A DNA stretch of 33,472 nucleotides. It comes from Tannerellaceae bacterium (lineage in GTDB: Bacteria > Bacteroidota > Bacteroidia > Bacteroidales > Tannerellaceae). The stretch's first letter is position 1. Every line of letters starts with the position of its first letter. This document shows positions 9,821 through 17,846 of the stretch, piece after piece. The stretch covers positions 1-33,472 of the forward strand of contig JAJQFE010000054.1 of assembly GCA_021201295.1 (NCBI GenBank). The letters run 5' to 3'. Made by a program: the position numbers and the translations under genes. The notes under the pieces were generated by a model. It ran no database searches. It was not told the DNA's origin and was given only the letters and a program-made list of their open reading frames with translations.

Positions 9821-10405
9821 TTATTGCCATTTTCCACTCTCTTTAAACCGATAATGTCTCAGTTTTTCTCTCAATTGCTTTAAAGCCGAATAAATATGAT
9901 TTTCTACTGTACTTAATGATATTCCCAGTTTACTACTGATCTCTTTACTGGGAAGGTTGTCTAAATAACTTAAGGTAAAAACTTCCTTGCAACGGGTTGG
10001 TAAACTATTTATAGCAGCATCTATACTTATCTTCAACTCCCAATTATACAGTCTGTGAATAATATCATTGGAATCCGGGTCATACAGTACAGATCCCATC
10101 TGTTTAATTTCAGATTCAAAAGAAGAAATATACTCTGACAAGTATCCTTTCTTTTTTAAAATATTCAACGCCAAATTATAAACAGAACGTAAAAGATAAC
10201 TACGAACAAAAAGAGTTTCATCCAGATTTTCTCTGTGGATCCAGGCATTCAGGAATACGTCCTGCACCACATCCTTTGCCTCATCTGCATCTAACAATAG
10301 TTCTGCATAGGAAAGTAAGGACAGGTAATGCATTTGATAGAGCTCATTAAACGCAGCCCGATCTCCATTCCGGACCTTTCTTACTAACGACGCTGTATAT
10401 TCCAT
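9821..10405 (-). CDS. ECF RNA polymerase sigma-70 factor (Bacteroidetes FecI-like)
   Basis: A 194-aa sigma factor with region 2 at about 20-90 (AFNELYQMHYLSLLSYAELLL, DEAKDVVQDVFLNAW) and region 4 at about 125-185 (LPTRCKEVFTLSYLDNLPSKEISSKLGISLSTVENHI). It should direct polymerase to a cognate promoter, probably of the susC/susD operon, once released by FecR. It sits downstream of susC/susD, not upstream as is common. TATCTTTG on the minus strand (10427-10434) is a -7 candidate for its own expression. The frame is intact and the start is the ATG at 10405. Confidence 0.94.
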   Translation of the reverse strand: MEYTASLVRKVRNGDRAAFNELYQMHYLSLLSYAELLLDADEAKDVVQDVFLNAWIHRENLDETLFVRSYLLRSVYNLALNILKKKGYLSEYISSFESEIKQMGSVLYDPDSNDIIHRLYNWELKISIDAAINSLPTRCKEVFTLSYLDNLPSKEISSKLGISLSTVENHIYSALKQLREKLRHYRFKESGKWQ

Positions 10406-10426
10406 ACGTTTTTAAGTCTAACTCTG

Positions 10427-10434
10427 CAAAGATA
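10427..10434 (-). promoter_or_regulatory. -7 box candidate for the ECF sigma gene
   Basis: TATCTTTG on the minus strand matches TAnnTTTG, 21 nt before the sigma-factor ATG. No clear TTTG is seen at the expected -33 distance. Confidence 0.4.
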
Positions 10435-10578
10435 AAATTTTTAACAGAACCACATCATATATTAGGGAAAGAATAAAGAAGTCACAGGAGTTAAGGAAGA
10501 AAGTAAATAAACAAATTTTATACTTATCTAAAGCCATTGGATATATACACTAAAACAGGTCTCTCCTGCTTTTGCCGG

Positions 10579-11321
10579 TTAAAACACACAGATAACTTTG
10601 GCATAATCATAAGGATCCTGATCCGTAAATCGGAGGCTTTTAGTATTACCTGAAGGAAAATCAAATACCTCCACCCGGGCCCATTCCGGAGAATATATCT
10701 TCCAGTCCGGAATCTCTCCTCCTGGTTCCAGATGATAAAAAGAGTCAGCAATATTTCCTTGTGGATTTTTTCCAGAGTCTTACGAACTTACCATCCTTTC
10801 TATGATAATAAGAAAGCGCCTCCAATGTAAAAGCCCAACGCCAGTAATCTCCCATCCGAAGCTGTATAAAAGCCCATCCGTTGATGCATCATATAGCCCG
10901 TATATCCTTCCGGTATAGTCACTCCTGCAGGCAGTTCATACGAAGGGAATAACTGCACCGGTTTATTCCGGTTTCTACCATCTATCGAAGTAACTAATAA
11001 GGTATGAGCCGGTGGTTCATGCTCATTGACCGCCCCACTCAGATATTGCAGATAAAAGATATGATTCCAGTAAGCCAGGTTAGGTGCATGATTATAAGTA
11101 TAGCCAAACCCGTCCGCTTCTTCCGGATGCGTCTGGTTTGCCCTGACCAACTGAATATTCTCAGTTCCCACCAGATAACGCAAACCTCCGTCATGCACAT
11201 TCGGGTTCGCAATTTCTCCACCTATGTAGCGGACCGGCTCATATATAGAGCCTGTTTGGGCAGAAGAGGATGAAATCAAACCAGCAAAGAGTCCTATAAC
11301 CACTATTTTCTTTATATTCAT
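10579..11321 (-). pseudogene. internally deleted remnant of a secreted glycan-active (BNR/sialidase-like) protein
   Basis: The minus-strand ATG at 11321 opens a signal peptide (IKKIVVIGLFAGLISSSSA) and about 165 residues of a secreted protein with sialidase-like repeat texture (YNHAPNLAYWNHIFYLQYLS, LLVTSIDGRNRNKPVQLFPS, MHQRMGFYTASDGRLLALGFY). At about 10825-10830 the frame breaks into unrelated codons and stops at 10800. In another frame the sequence resumes with LEALSYYHRKDGKFVRLW and, after the A6 run at 10766-10771, continues NPQGNIADSFYHLEPGG to a natural-looking end DPYDYAKVICVF at 10579. So both ends of the gene are present and the middle, probably several hundred codons, is missing. 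The place after susD fits an enzyme of the same utilisation locus. The enzyme class is uncertain. Confidence 0.72.
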
Positions 11322-11461
11322 TCTATATATTATTTCACTAAAAAACCTGACAAATTAATATCTGCCAGGTTAAATTACTTCACTTTTTCAATTATATATA
11401 ATTAATAAAAGAACTACCTATAACCTCATAAGTAAAAAAATTAAAAGGTTAGTATAGGGAT

Positions 11462-11493
11462 AAAATATCCCGGTAAAAATACCGGGATATTTT
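11462..11493 (-). terminator. hairpin after susD
   Basis: A perfect 14-bp stem, AAAATATCCCGGTA (11462-11475) and TACCGGGATATTTT (11480-11493), with a 4-nt loop, lies 16 nt past the susD stop. The stem ends in TTTT on the minus strand. It may stop or attenuate transcription into the remnant and regulator genes. A weaker imperfect stem lies at 11344-11371. Confidence 0.7.
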
Positions 11494-11508
11494 ATAAAGT
11501 TTATTTTA

Positions 11509-13104
11509 TCATTCAGCATCCCACCATACTCTGGAAGTCATGGTATCACCATTATTTAACCGGCGTACTGCTTCCAGGTAATTTTCCGTATTTACAACAG
11601 CTTCCCCTGTATTGTAGGTAAATCTGCGTGGAATAGTTCCATTCGTTACATTTCCTACATAATTAACAGGAGTCAGTACGGGATAACCGGATCTTCTCCA
11701 GTTAGCAAAAGCTTCGTACTCATCACAATAAGTTGCAATCCAGTATTGAACGTTGATTTGTTCTAACGCTGTAGACGCATTATATGGATTCTGAGATAAA
11801 TAGTAATTGATCTGAGCATCCGTAACGATATCTACACCATAAGCTGTAAATTGCTTGATAGCAGCTCTTACGCCTTCATTATAATACTCTTCAGCATTTC
11901 CTGAAATATAACCCCGATAAGCAGCTTCTGCCAATAATAACTGAATAGTAGAATAAGTAACCACTAAAGTCGGAGCATCCGGACGGGCAAACGTATAACG
12001 GTTTGGTACAGAATAGTATCTTACACCTAAATAACCATCATCTGCTGTTCCCGGGTAATTCGGTTCTTTAGATATATCCAGATCTCCTCCCTGAACATCA
12101 CGTCCGTTTGGCATACCTAACTGTACTACTGCTGTTGTATCTCCGTATTCCCAGTTATCACTGCTATACTGATTAGTAGAAACCAGGGATTCACCTACTA
12201 CGGTTCCAATCAGAGATAAGCGTGGATCACCTGTATTTTTCAACTGGTTTACGAATGTATTGCTTAAACGCCATCCTGTCACATCTTCATGAGAATATAC
12301 TTTACCATAAGGTTCCGCAGCGTTGGTTGTTTCCACTGCTCCTTCGTGCGTAACGATACAGTTGTCATCATTACTTTCGAAAATACCACCAGCCAATGCA
12401 GTATTTACCCATGTACTGGCTGTATCAGGTGCTACTTTTGTTAAACGCATAGCCACACGTACCATCAGGGAATAAGCTAATTTTCTCCATTGCGTAGTAT
12501 TTCCACCATACATGATATCTTTAGCTCCGATTTTGCTGCTACTAATAGAAGCTAACGCTTCACCTGCCTCTTTTAGTTCATTCAGCATATCCAAATAAAT
12601 ACTTTCCTGTGTATCGTATTTCGGTTGTCCTATACTTTCAATATATCCTAATCCTGCTTCAGAATAAGGTACATCTCCGTACATATCGGTCATTCGTTGC
12701 ATTAAGATAACCCGCAGGATTCTTATCATATTATATTCAGCCTGGTACTCTTCATCATCTTTCCATTGATGAATAAGAGTAACAGCATTCAATATTCCAT
12801 TCGGATAGGTTCTATCCCAGTAAGCCTGATTATAGCTATCATTATATGTATATTTGTCACCCTGCGACCAGTTAATAGAAGCATGGTGCTGGATCATAGA
12901 ACTAATATAAATAGCGGCATTTCTCCATATATCATACTCAGTGCCATACGTATAAACCTGCACATTCGTAAATAACAAAGTATAATTCATACTTTCAGCA
13001 GTAATATTTTCCGGGTCAACGTTCAAATCCCCGAAATCACTACATCCTGTGGATGTCAGCATTAAACAGAGAGACGTTATAATTACTAATATTCCTTTTT
13101 TCAT
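11509..13104 (-). CDS. SusD/RagB-family (SusD-like_2) nutrient-binding outer-membrane lipoprotein
   Basis: A surface lipoprotein that caps the TonB-dependent SusC channel and binds its substrate. The 531-aa product starts with a signal peptide and lipobox LTSTGC (lipid-bearing Cys21), then FGDLNVDPENITAESMNY, the typical SusD-like_2 opening. Helical TPR-like segments follow (ILRVILMQRMTDMYGDVPYSEA, LLLAEAAYRGYISGNAEEYYNEGV), and the end motif EAVRRLNNGD is common in this group. It starts 13 nt after susC, so the two form one operon. The substrate (glycan, peptide or other) cannot be read from sequence. The frame is intact. Confidence 0.95.
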   Translation of the reverse strand: MKKGILVIITSLCLMLTSTGCSDFGDLNVDPENITAESMNYTLLFTNVQVYTYGTEYDIWRNAAIYISSMIQHHASINWSQGDKYTYNDSYNQAYWDRTYPNGILNAVTLIHQWKDDEEYQAEYNMIRILRVILMQRMTDMYGDVPYSEAGLGYIESIGQPKYDTQESIYLDMLNELKEAGEALASISSSKIGAKDIMYGGNTTQWRKLAYSLMVRVAMRLTKVAPDTASTWVNTALAGGIFESNDDNCIVTHEGAVETTNAAEPYGKVYSHEDVTGWRLSNTFVNQLKNTGDPRLSLIGTVVGESLVSTNQYSSDNWEYGDTTAVVQLGMPNGRDVQGGDLDISKEPNYPGTADDGYLGVRYYSVPNRYTFARPDAPTLVVTYSTIQLLLAEAAYRGYISGNAEEYYNEGVRAAIKQFTAYGVDIVTDAQINYYLSQNPYNASTALEQINVQYWIATYCDEYEAFANWRRSGYPVLTPVNYVGNVTNGTIPRRFTYNTGEAVVNTENYLEAVRRLNNGDTMTSRVWWDAE

Positions 13105-13117
13105 CTTAGTCTGATTT

Positions 13118-16100
13118 TTAGAATTTTACATTCAGGTTGAATCCTATGGATCTGGTAGTAGGATAACCATTCAACTCAAGTCCTTGTCCATTGGTATTAT
13201 TGATGGATGATTCAGGATCGATATTCGGAGTATGCTTCATGATGGTCCATAAATTACGTCCGACCAGAGACAAAGAAAGACCTTTCACATATTTAACTTT
13301 CAGCATAGAAGCCGGGAAGGTATATCCAAGTGATAATTCTCTCAGCTTGATAAAACTGGCATCATATACAAATTCTTCTGTAATCTTACGGGAAGCGATT
13401 TGTTGCCAGTAATCTTGTGCCTCAGCGGTTACCTGAACAGGCTGTCCATTTTCGTTTATGTATGTATTCGTAAATCCGGTTTCACGGCCTTCCAGCGTAT
13501 TTTTGTGTAAACCGTTGCTATATGCGTTCAGGTTTGTTCCCGAAAATATTTTTGCACCGAATTTATAGTCCAAAAGGAATGCCAATGACCAGTTTTTATA
13601 TAAAAACTCATTTCTGAAACCTCCGGTTACTTTATATACCCCGCTACCCAGTGCTTCCTGCTGATCCGTTGCCAAAGGTAGTCCGGATTCATCATATACC
13701 TTATTTCCATTTTCATCTCTAAGGTATTTATAACCATAGATCTGACCATAGCTACTTCCTACCACATTCGTAATAGAAGCCGCATCTCCATTAGCTGTAG
13801 CTCCATCCAAAGTCAGAGACTTCACTCCCTCTCCCAGGTAAAGAACTTTACTGTTATTATAAGCAATATTAAAAGTCGTGTTCCACATAAAGCCATTTTT
13901 TCTTACAGGTACTCCATAGACCATGAGTTCAATCCCGTTATTTCTGATCTCGCCAATATTCATAATGGCTTTGCTAAATCCGGAAGCCTGGCTGGTGCTT
14001 ATTTCTGCAATATCATCTTTTGTATTTTTGGTATAATAAGCAAAGTCAAATCCCAGACGATTATCAAAGAACTGAACGTTCAAACCTACTTCCCACTCTG
14101 AGATTTGTACCGGTTTCAGATAAGAATCAGGAACACTACTACCGTCTTTTACCATACCGACGGATTGTCCCTGAATCTGGTAGTCTGTAGTCGTGTAATA
14201 TAAACCTGTCTGATAAGGGGTAGCTCCATTAGATGCCATTGCAAAAGCACCTCTTAATTTACCGGAGTAAATCCACTCGGGTAATTCAAAGGCTTCACTA
14301 AACATAAAGCTGGCACTTACAGAAGGATAGAAATAACTGTTAGTATTCGGATTCAGGGTAGAGAACCAGTCATTACGTCCTGTGAAGTTCAGGAATAAGA
14401 AATCCTTATAACCGAAATCAGCGGTTGCATAAAGAGAGTTTACACGATACTCCTCATAAGATTTGGCATACATAGAACTACTTACATTACTTGCAGCCCA
14501 TGTTCCCGGAACAAGGAAAGATTTGATATTACCATTGGTACCAAACTGTTTCCAGATATTACGTAAACGGTTTCCTCCGAACGTTGCATTCACTGAGAAA
14601 TCTCCGAATTTCTTATTAAATCCGATTAAGAAGTTGAGGTTCACCTCTGAGAAGTTTCTGGAATATTCATTCAGATAACCACCCGGGTCAGCAGCAGCTC
14701 CCATAGGTTGCACCTGGCGGAATTCCAGCGTATAACCGTCACGCGTCACCTGTCCCTGCGCATACAACCATTCGTAAATATCATATTTTAATGTCATACC
14801 TCCCGTCAAACGGTTACGGTTGGTTTCATTACTTTTCTCATATTGAAGGAAATAGGGATTATTGAAATAGACACTATTACTTGGAATTAACTCATTACCT
14901 TCCGAATCTACTCTGGGTTCCATCCATCTGACATCCGACGTGTTAGCTAAATATAATAAAGTAGCATTTACATTACCATTCCCATCCGAAAGGTTCGTAC
15001 GGTTTTTTACCTTTTCAAAAACATAGTTACCATTCACTGTCAGGCTTAATTTAGAAGTAATATCATATACCATGTTCATATTGATCCCCTGTTGGCTTAA
15101 ACTTGCATTCGGCAACATGGAACGGTCATAGACATTCGAGATCCCAAAACGATAAGAAACATTATCACTTTTTCCACTAATACCTAAGGATGCATTTTCC
15201 GTCATACTTAAACGATAAAAATTCCCCCAGTTGTCTTTCATGGTATAATCATACTCATTTCCCAGGAAGTTTACAGCAGTTTTTCCACCGCCCATCGTTT
15301 CACCCCAGTTTGAAGTAGCTGTTTCTTTGGCACTTTCTGCCGATAACGGACGGACTCCACGTGTACCTTGCCCATATACTATCTGGAAGTCACGATAATC
15401 ATAGATAGGGTTAAAAGTAAGATTATTATTAAACTCTATGTTTACCCCTTTTTGAGTACCGGTTTTAGTAGTAATAAGGATAGCACCGTTACCACCACGG
15501 TATCCGTAAAGAGCAGAAGCTGCTGCCCCTTTCAATACCTGGATTTCAGCAATATCATCCGGGTTAATGGCATTCAGACCATCACCCATATCTAAACCAC
15601 CCCATTGTCCGGCATTTCCAAAGTTACTATTGTCGAAAGGAATACCATCAATGACATATAATGGCTGGTTATTTCCGGTGATAGAGGCATTACCACGAAT
15701 CGTGACACGGCTACTACCTCCGGCACCTGTGGCATTACCGGATACACTTACACCGGCCACTTTACCTGAAAGAGCATTTCCTAAATTCAGGTCACGGGCT
15801 TCGGTAAACTCGTCACCTCCTACAGTTGCGGTAGAATAACCAATAGAACGTGCCTGGCGTTTAATACCTAAGGCTGTGACCACCACTTCTTCCAGTTTTT
15901 GTGTATCTTCAATCAAAGTAATATTCAGAATGGTTTTACCGGCAACCGAAACTTCCTGTGGCATATATCCGATATAAGAGATAACCAGAATAGCATCATC
16001 CGGTACATTTTCCAAAGTGAAATCTCCGTCAAAACCGGTGATCAGCCCATTGGTGGTGCCTTTTACCACTACATTCGCACCGATAACAGGGCCACCAAAT

Positions 16101-16522
16101 TCATCTACCACAACTCCGGTTATCCGTTTACCATTCTGTTGGGTGATGGTGGTTCCGGGCATATCTGTTTTTCTGTTAGAATAAAGGACTACCACCTGGC
16201 CGTCAATCCGGTATTCTATATTGGTTCCCTTGAATACCTGATCTAAAATTACTTCTATATTTTCATCTTCTACGTTTACAGATACATGGTTCACGGGAAC
16301 AGAACCCAATGAAGTATCATAAGAAAATACGATATCTGTTTGTTTGTTTAAGGAGTTTACTACGGATTTGAGTGTAGCGTTGTTAAGCGAGAGCTGTACA
16401 TCAAACTTTTTGTCAAATGCGCTGAAATCAGGGGCAGCATGTGCTCCGGTGATTAGACAGCATAAAGAGATCCCTACGCATAGCCGTTTGATAGGAATCA
16501 AATCGTTAGTTATCCTTTTCAT
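13118..16522 (-). CDS. SusC/RagA-family TonB-linked outer-membrane transporter with STN signalling domain
   Basis: A 1134-aa TonB-dependent channel. Domains in order: signal peptide (1-30, ending GAHA); STN domain (about 42-115, LSLNNATLKSVVNSLNKQ), the periplasmic module that contacts FecR; carboxypeptidase-D-like regulatory domain (about 133-210, ITGVVVDEFGGPVIGANVVV); plug (about 225-350, VTALGIKRQARSIGYS, VRIRG-like SRVTIRGNASI, PLYVIDGIPFDN); then the beta-barrel ending in aromatic NLNVKF. The STN domain strongly suggests transcriptional control by the sigma/FecR pair at 8741-10405. It is the first gene of the operon and has a long gene-free region upstream. The frame is intact despite several short homopolymers. 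Confidence 0.96.
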   Translation of the reverse strand: MKRITNDLIPIKRLCVGISLCCLITGAHAAPDFSAFDKKFDVQLSLNNATLKSVVNSLNKQTDIVFSYDTSLGSVPVNHVSVNVEDENIEVILDQVFKGTNIEYRIDGQVVVLYSNRKTDMPGTTITQQNGKRITGVVVDEFGGPVIGANVVVKGTTNGLITGFDGDFTLENVPDDAILVISYIGYMPQEVSVAGKTILNITLIEDTQKLEEVVVTALGIKRQARSIGYSTATVGGDEFTEARDLNLGNALSGKVAGVSVSGNATGAGGSSRVTIRGNASITGNNQPLYVIDGIPFDNSNFGNAGQWGGLDMGDGLNAINPDDIAEIQVLKGAAASALYGYRGGNGAILITTKTGTQKGVNIEFNNNLTFNPIYDYRDFQIVYGQGTRGVRPLSAESAKETATSNWGETMGGGKTAVNFLGNEYDYTMKDNWGNFYRLSMTENASLGISGKSDNVSYRFGISNVYDRSMLPNASLSQQGINMNMVYDITSKLSLTVNGNYVFEKVKNRTNLSDGNGNVNATLLYLANTSDVRWMEPRVDSEGNELIPSNSVYFNNPYFLQYEKSNETNRNRLTGGMTLKYDIYEWLYAQGQVTRDGYTLEFRQVQPMGAAADPGGYLNEYSRNFSEVNLNFLIGFNKKFGDFSVNATFGGNRLRNIWKQFGTNGNIKSFLVPGTWAASNVSSSMYAKSYEEYRVNSLYATADFGYKDFLFLNFTGRNDWFSTLNPNTNSYFYPSVSASFMFSEAFELPEWIYSGKLRGAFAMASNGATPYQTGLYYTTTDYQIQGQSVGMVKDGSSVPDSYLKPVQISEWEVGLNVQFFDNRLGFDFAYYTKNTKDDIAEISTSQASGFSKAIMNIGEIRNNGIELMVYGVPVRKNGFMWNTTFNIAYNNSKVLYLGEGVKSLTLDGATANGDAASITNVVGSSYGQIYGYKYLRDENGNKVYDESGLPLATDQQEALGSGVYKVTGGFRNEFLYKNWSLAFLLDYKFGAKIFSGTNLNAYSNGLHKNTLEGRETGFTNTYINENGQPVQVTAEAQDYWQQIASRKITEEFVYDASFIKLRELSLGYTFPASMLKVKYVKGLSLSLVGRNLWTIMKHTPNIDPESSINNTNGQGLELNGYPTTRSIGFNLNVKF

Positions 16523-17324
16523 TTTTCTTTTTTATTGTTTTAAGATTAACTCATACATGACGGTATATGTAATGTATCAGATAGATCCGTCTGTATTTGT
16601 AGTACTTATATCACAAAAGCATAATTGATTTTTTAGATAATTATCCAAGAACACCAGATCATAGTTCATAAAGAACTTATGCACATAGTGTTCTTCTTGT
16701 TTCAATGGATTCCCGGGCCACCTCCTTTCTTTGATTACTGGGTTGTTTACTCTTCATATTTATCAGTATTTTCCTCTTTTTCAAGTCATACGTTCCTTTT
16801 ATCTTTTACTTGAAACAACAGTTCTTTATGAGCTTAAAAACCACTTCCCGGCTTTGTGAGCCGAAAACAAGTATCCGCTTTTTATACAATAGCATAAAAA
16901 AATAAGACTTCTTTTTTAGTGCTACCTAAAAAAGTCTCTTCATCTTTTCAGGCTTGGTTTGTATTTGTACATATTACATTTTCATTACAATTCAGTAACA
17001 AAAAATACCTAAACCCAAGCTATTTTTTTAAACAATTTAAGTTTTAATTGAATGGGAGTATTTTATCAATCCACTTATATATTTAATAATCAAATTTTTG
17101 CTTTGATTTATAAGTAATAAAACTAATACTCTAAAAAGTAATTATGTATACGTTAGTTAATAGCCTTAATTTTTATACATTAAATTTATGTCAATAAATT
17201 TCCGGCTTCTATCCACTATTCATTTCTTTGTATGCATCTTTCTCTACCAAGATGTATATAAACCGCATTTTATCTCTTGCAAAACCCTATAAACAAATAG
17301 GATTTAGTAATTTAAACTGCTTAA
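16523..17324. other. AT-rich intergenic region upstream of susC
   Basis: I see no convincing gene in about 800 nt. It must contain the susC promoter (minus strand), but no exact TAnnTTTG is found near the start, which would fit an ECF-sigma promoter. Small dyads are visible: GACGG/CCGTC at about 16560-16593, an imperfect CATA-GTTC/GAACTTATG pair near 16662-16682, and the hairpin at 16905-16937. Confidence 0.5.
16905..16937. terminator. A/T-stem hairpin in the susC upstream region
   Basis: AGACTTcTTTTTTAG pairs with CTAAAAAAGTCT across a 6-nt loop, with one bulged base. It is about 380 nt upstream of susC with no gene reading into it, so it may be a terminator of an unrecognised transcript or a leader structure. 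Confidence 0.4.
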
Positions 17325-17674
17325 GATGCCTGATTTTTATCTCCGGCCATTTTTTTATCTCCAGCAGATAAATTAACCTGTTTCTAATTTTATATGTATA
17401 ATCTCCTATTCTTTTTTTCATTTCCTACGACAAAAACTCCGGCCCTCCACCGTGGGCTATATAGCCCCCCGCCGTGTGACGGACAGCCCTCCGCCGAGGG
17501 CCATAAAGCCTCCCGCGGAGGGCCGGAGTTTTCAATGGGTTCTATAATAAAAATAATGCTTGGAAAAGATGCATTATAGACTCCTTATGCAAAGAAGCTG
17601 TCTAAAGCAGTAGGCTATGAAGCCGTTTCTCCTGCTGGAGATAAAAAAATGGCCGGAGATAAAAATCAGGCATC
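17325..17674. repeat. nested palindromic element bounded by perfect 43-bp inverted repeats
   Basis: The arm at 17325-17367 is repeated exactly in inverse orientation at 17632-17674 (43/43). Each arm contains two copies of TTTTTATCTCC. The 264 nt between them hold a second perfect 16-bp inverted repeat (17433-17448 and 17517-17532, AAAACTCCGGCCCTCC) that encloses GC-rich tandem palindromes. No credible protein is encoded; a 61-codon frame across the GC-rich core is not gene-like. No flanking target duplication is evident. It could be a MITE-like element, a REP/BIME-like cluster or an invertible segment. No TAnnTTTG box is seen inside. Confidence 0.85.
17442..17529 (+). repeat. four tandem 22-bp degenerate palindromic units
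   Basis: Units start at 17442, 17464, 17486 and 17508, exactly 22 nt apart. The common core is about GCCCTCCGCCGAGGGC followed by an AT-rich 4-6 nt linker (TATATA, GACA, CATAAA), and each core can fold on itself. Units 1 and 3 are most alike and unit 2 is the most diverged. There are no spacers, so this is not a CRISPR array. Confidence 0.8.
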
Positions 17675-17813
17675 TCCGCCAGGATAAAGAATTGTTCTGC
17701 AATATCTTAAACTGGTTTACCTGAGTTAAAAGTCATTTTATAAAAAATATAGGGAGAAAGCCTGCCTGAACGGATTTTCTACTATCCGATAGAGAGCGAT
17801 GTAAAAAAATTTC

Positions 17814-17821
17814 TATCTTTG
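17814..17821 (+). promoter_or_regulatory. -7 box candidate for the aminopeptidase P gene
   Basis: TATCTTTG matches TAnnTTTG exactly, 25 nt before the ATG at 17847. There is no clear TTTG at -33. Confidence 0.5.
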
Positions 17822-17846
17822 GTAACAGAAACAAAATAGTAATACT

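Noticed and set aside
10524-10751. 75-codon minus-strand frame as a gene
   Set aside because: Another frame of the same strand carries the conserved C-terminal end of the enzyme remnant; this one is an out-of-frame shadow.
16344-16628. 94-codon plus-strand frame near the susC start
   Set aside because: Most of it lies antisense to the SusC signal peptide and STN domain; it is a shadow.
17442-17529. CRISPR-like array
   Set aside because: The 22-bp units are contiguous, with no unique spacers, and no cas genes are nearby. They are tandem palindromes.
17394-17579. 61-codon open frame on the plus strand through the nested repeat element
   Set aside because: It runs through palindromic repeats, gives an unnatural low-complexity peptide, and has no promoter or start context.
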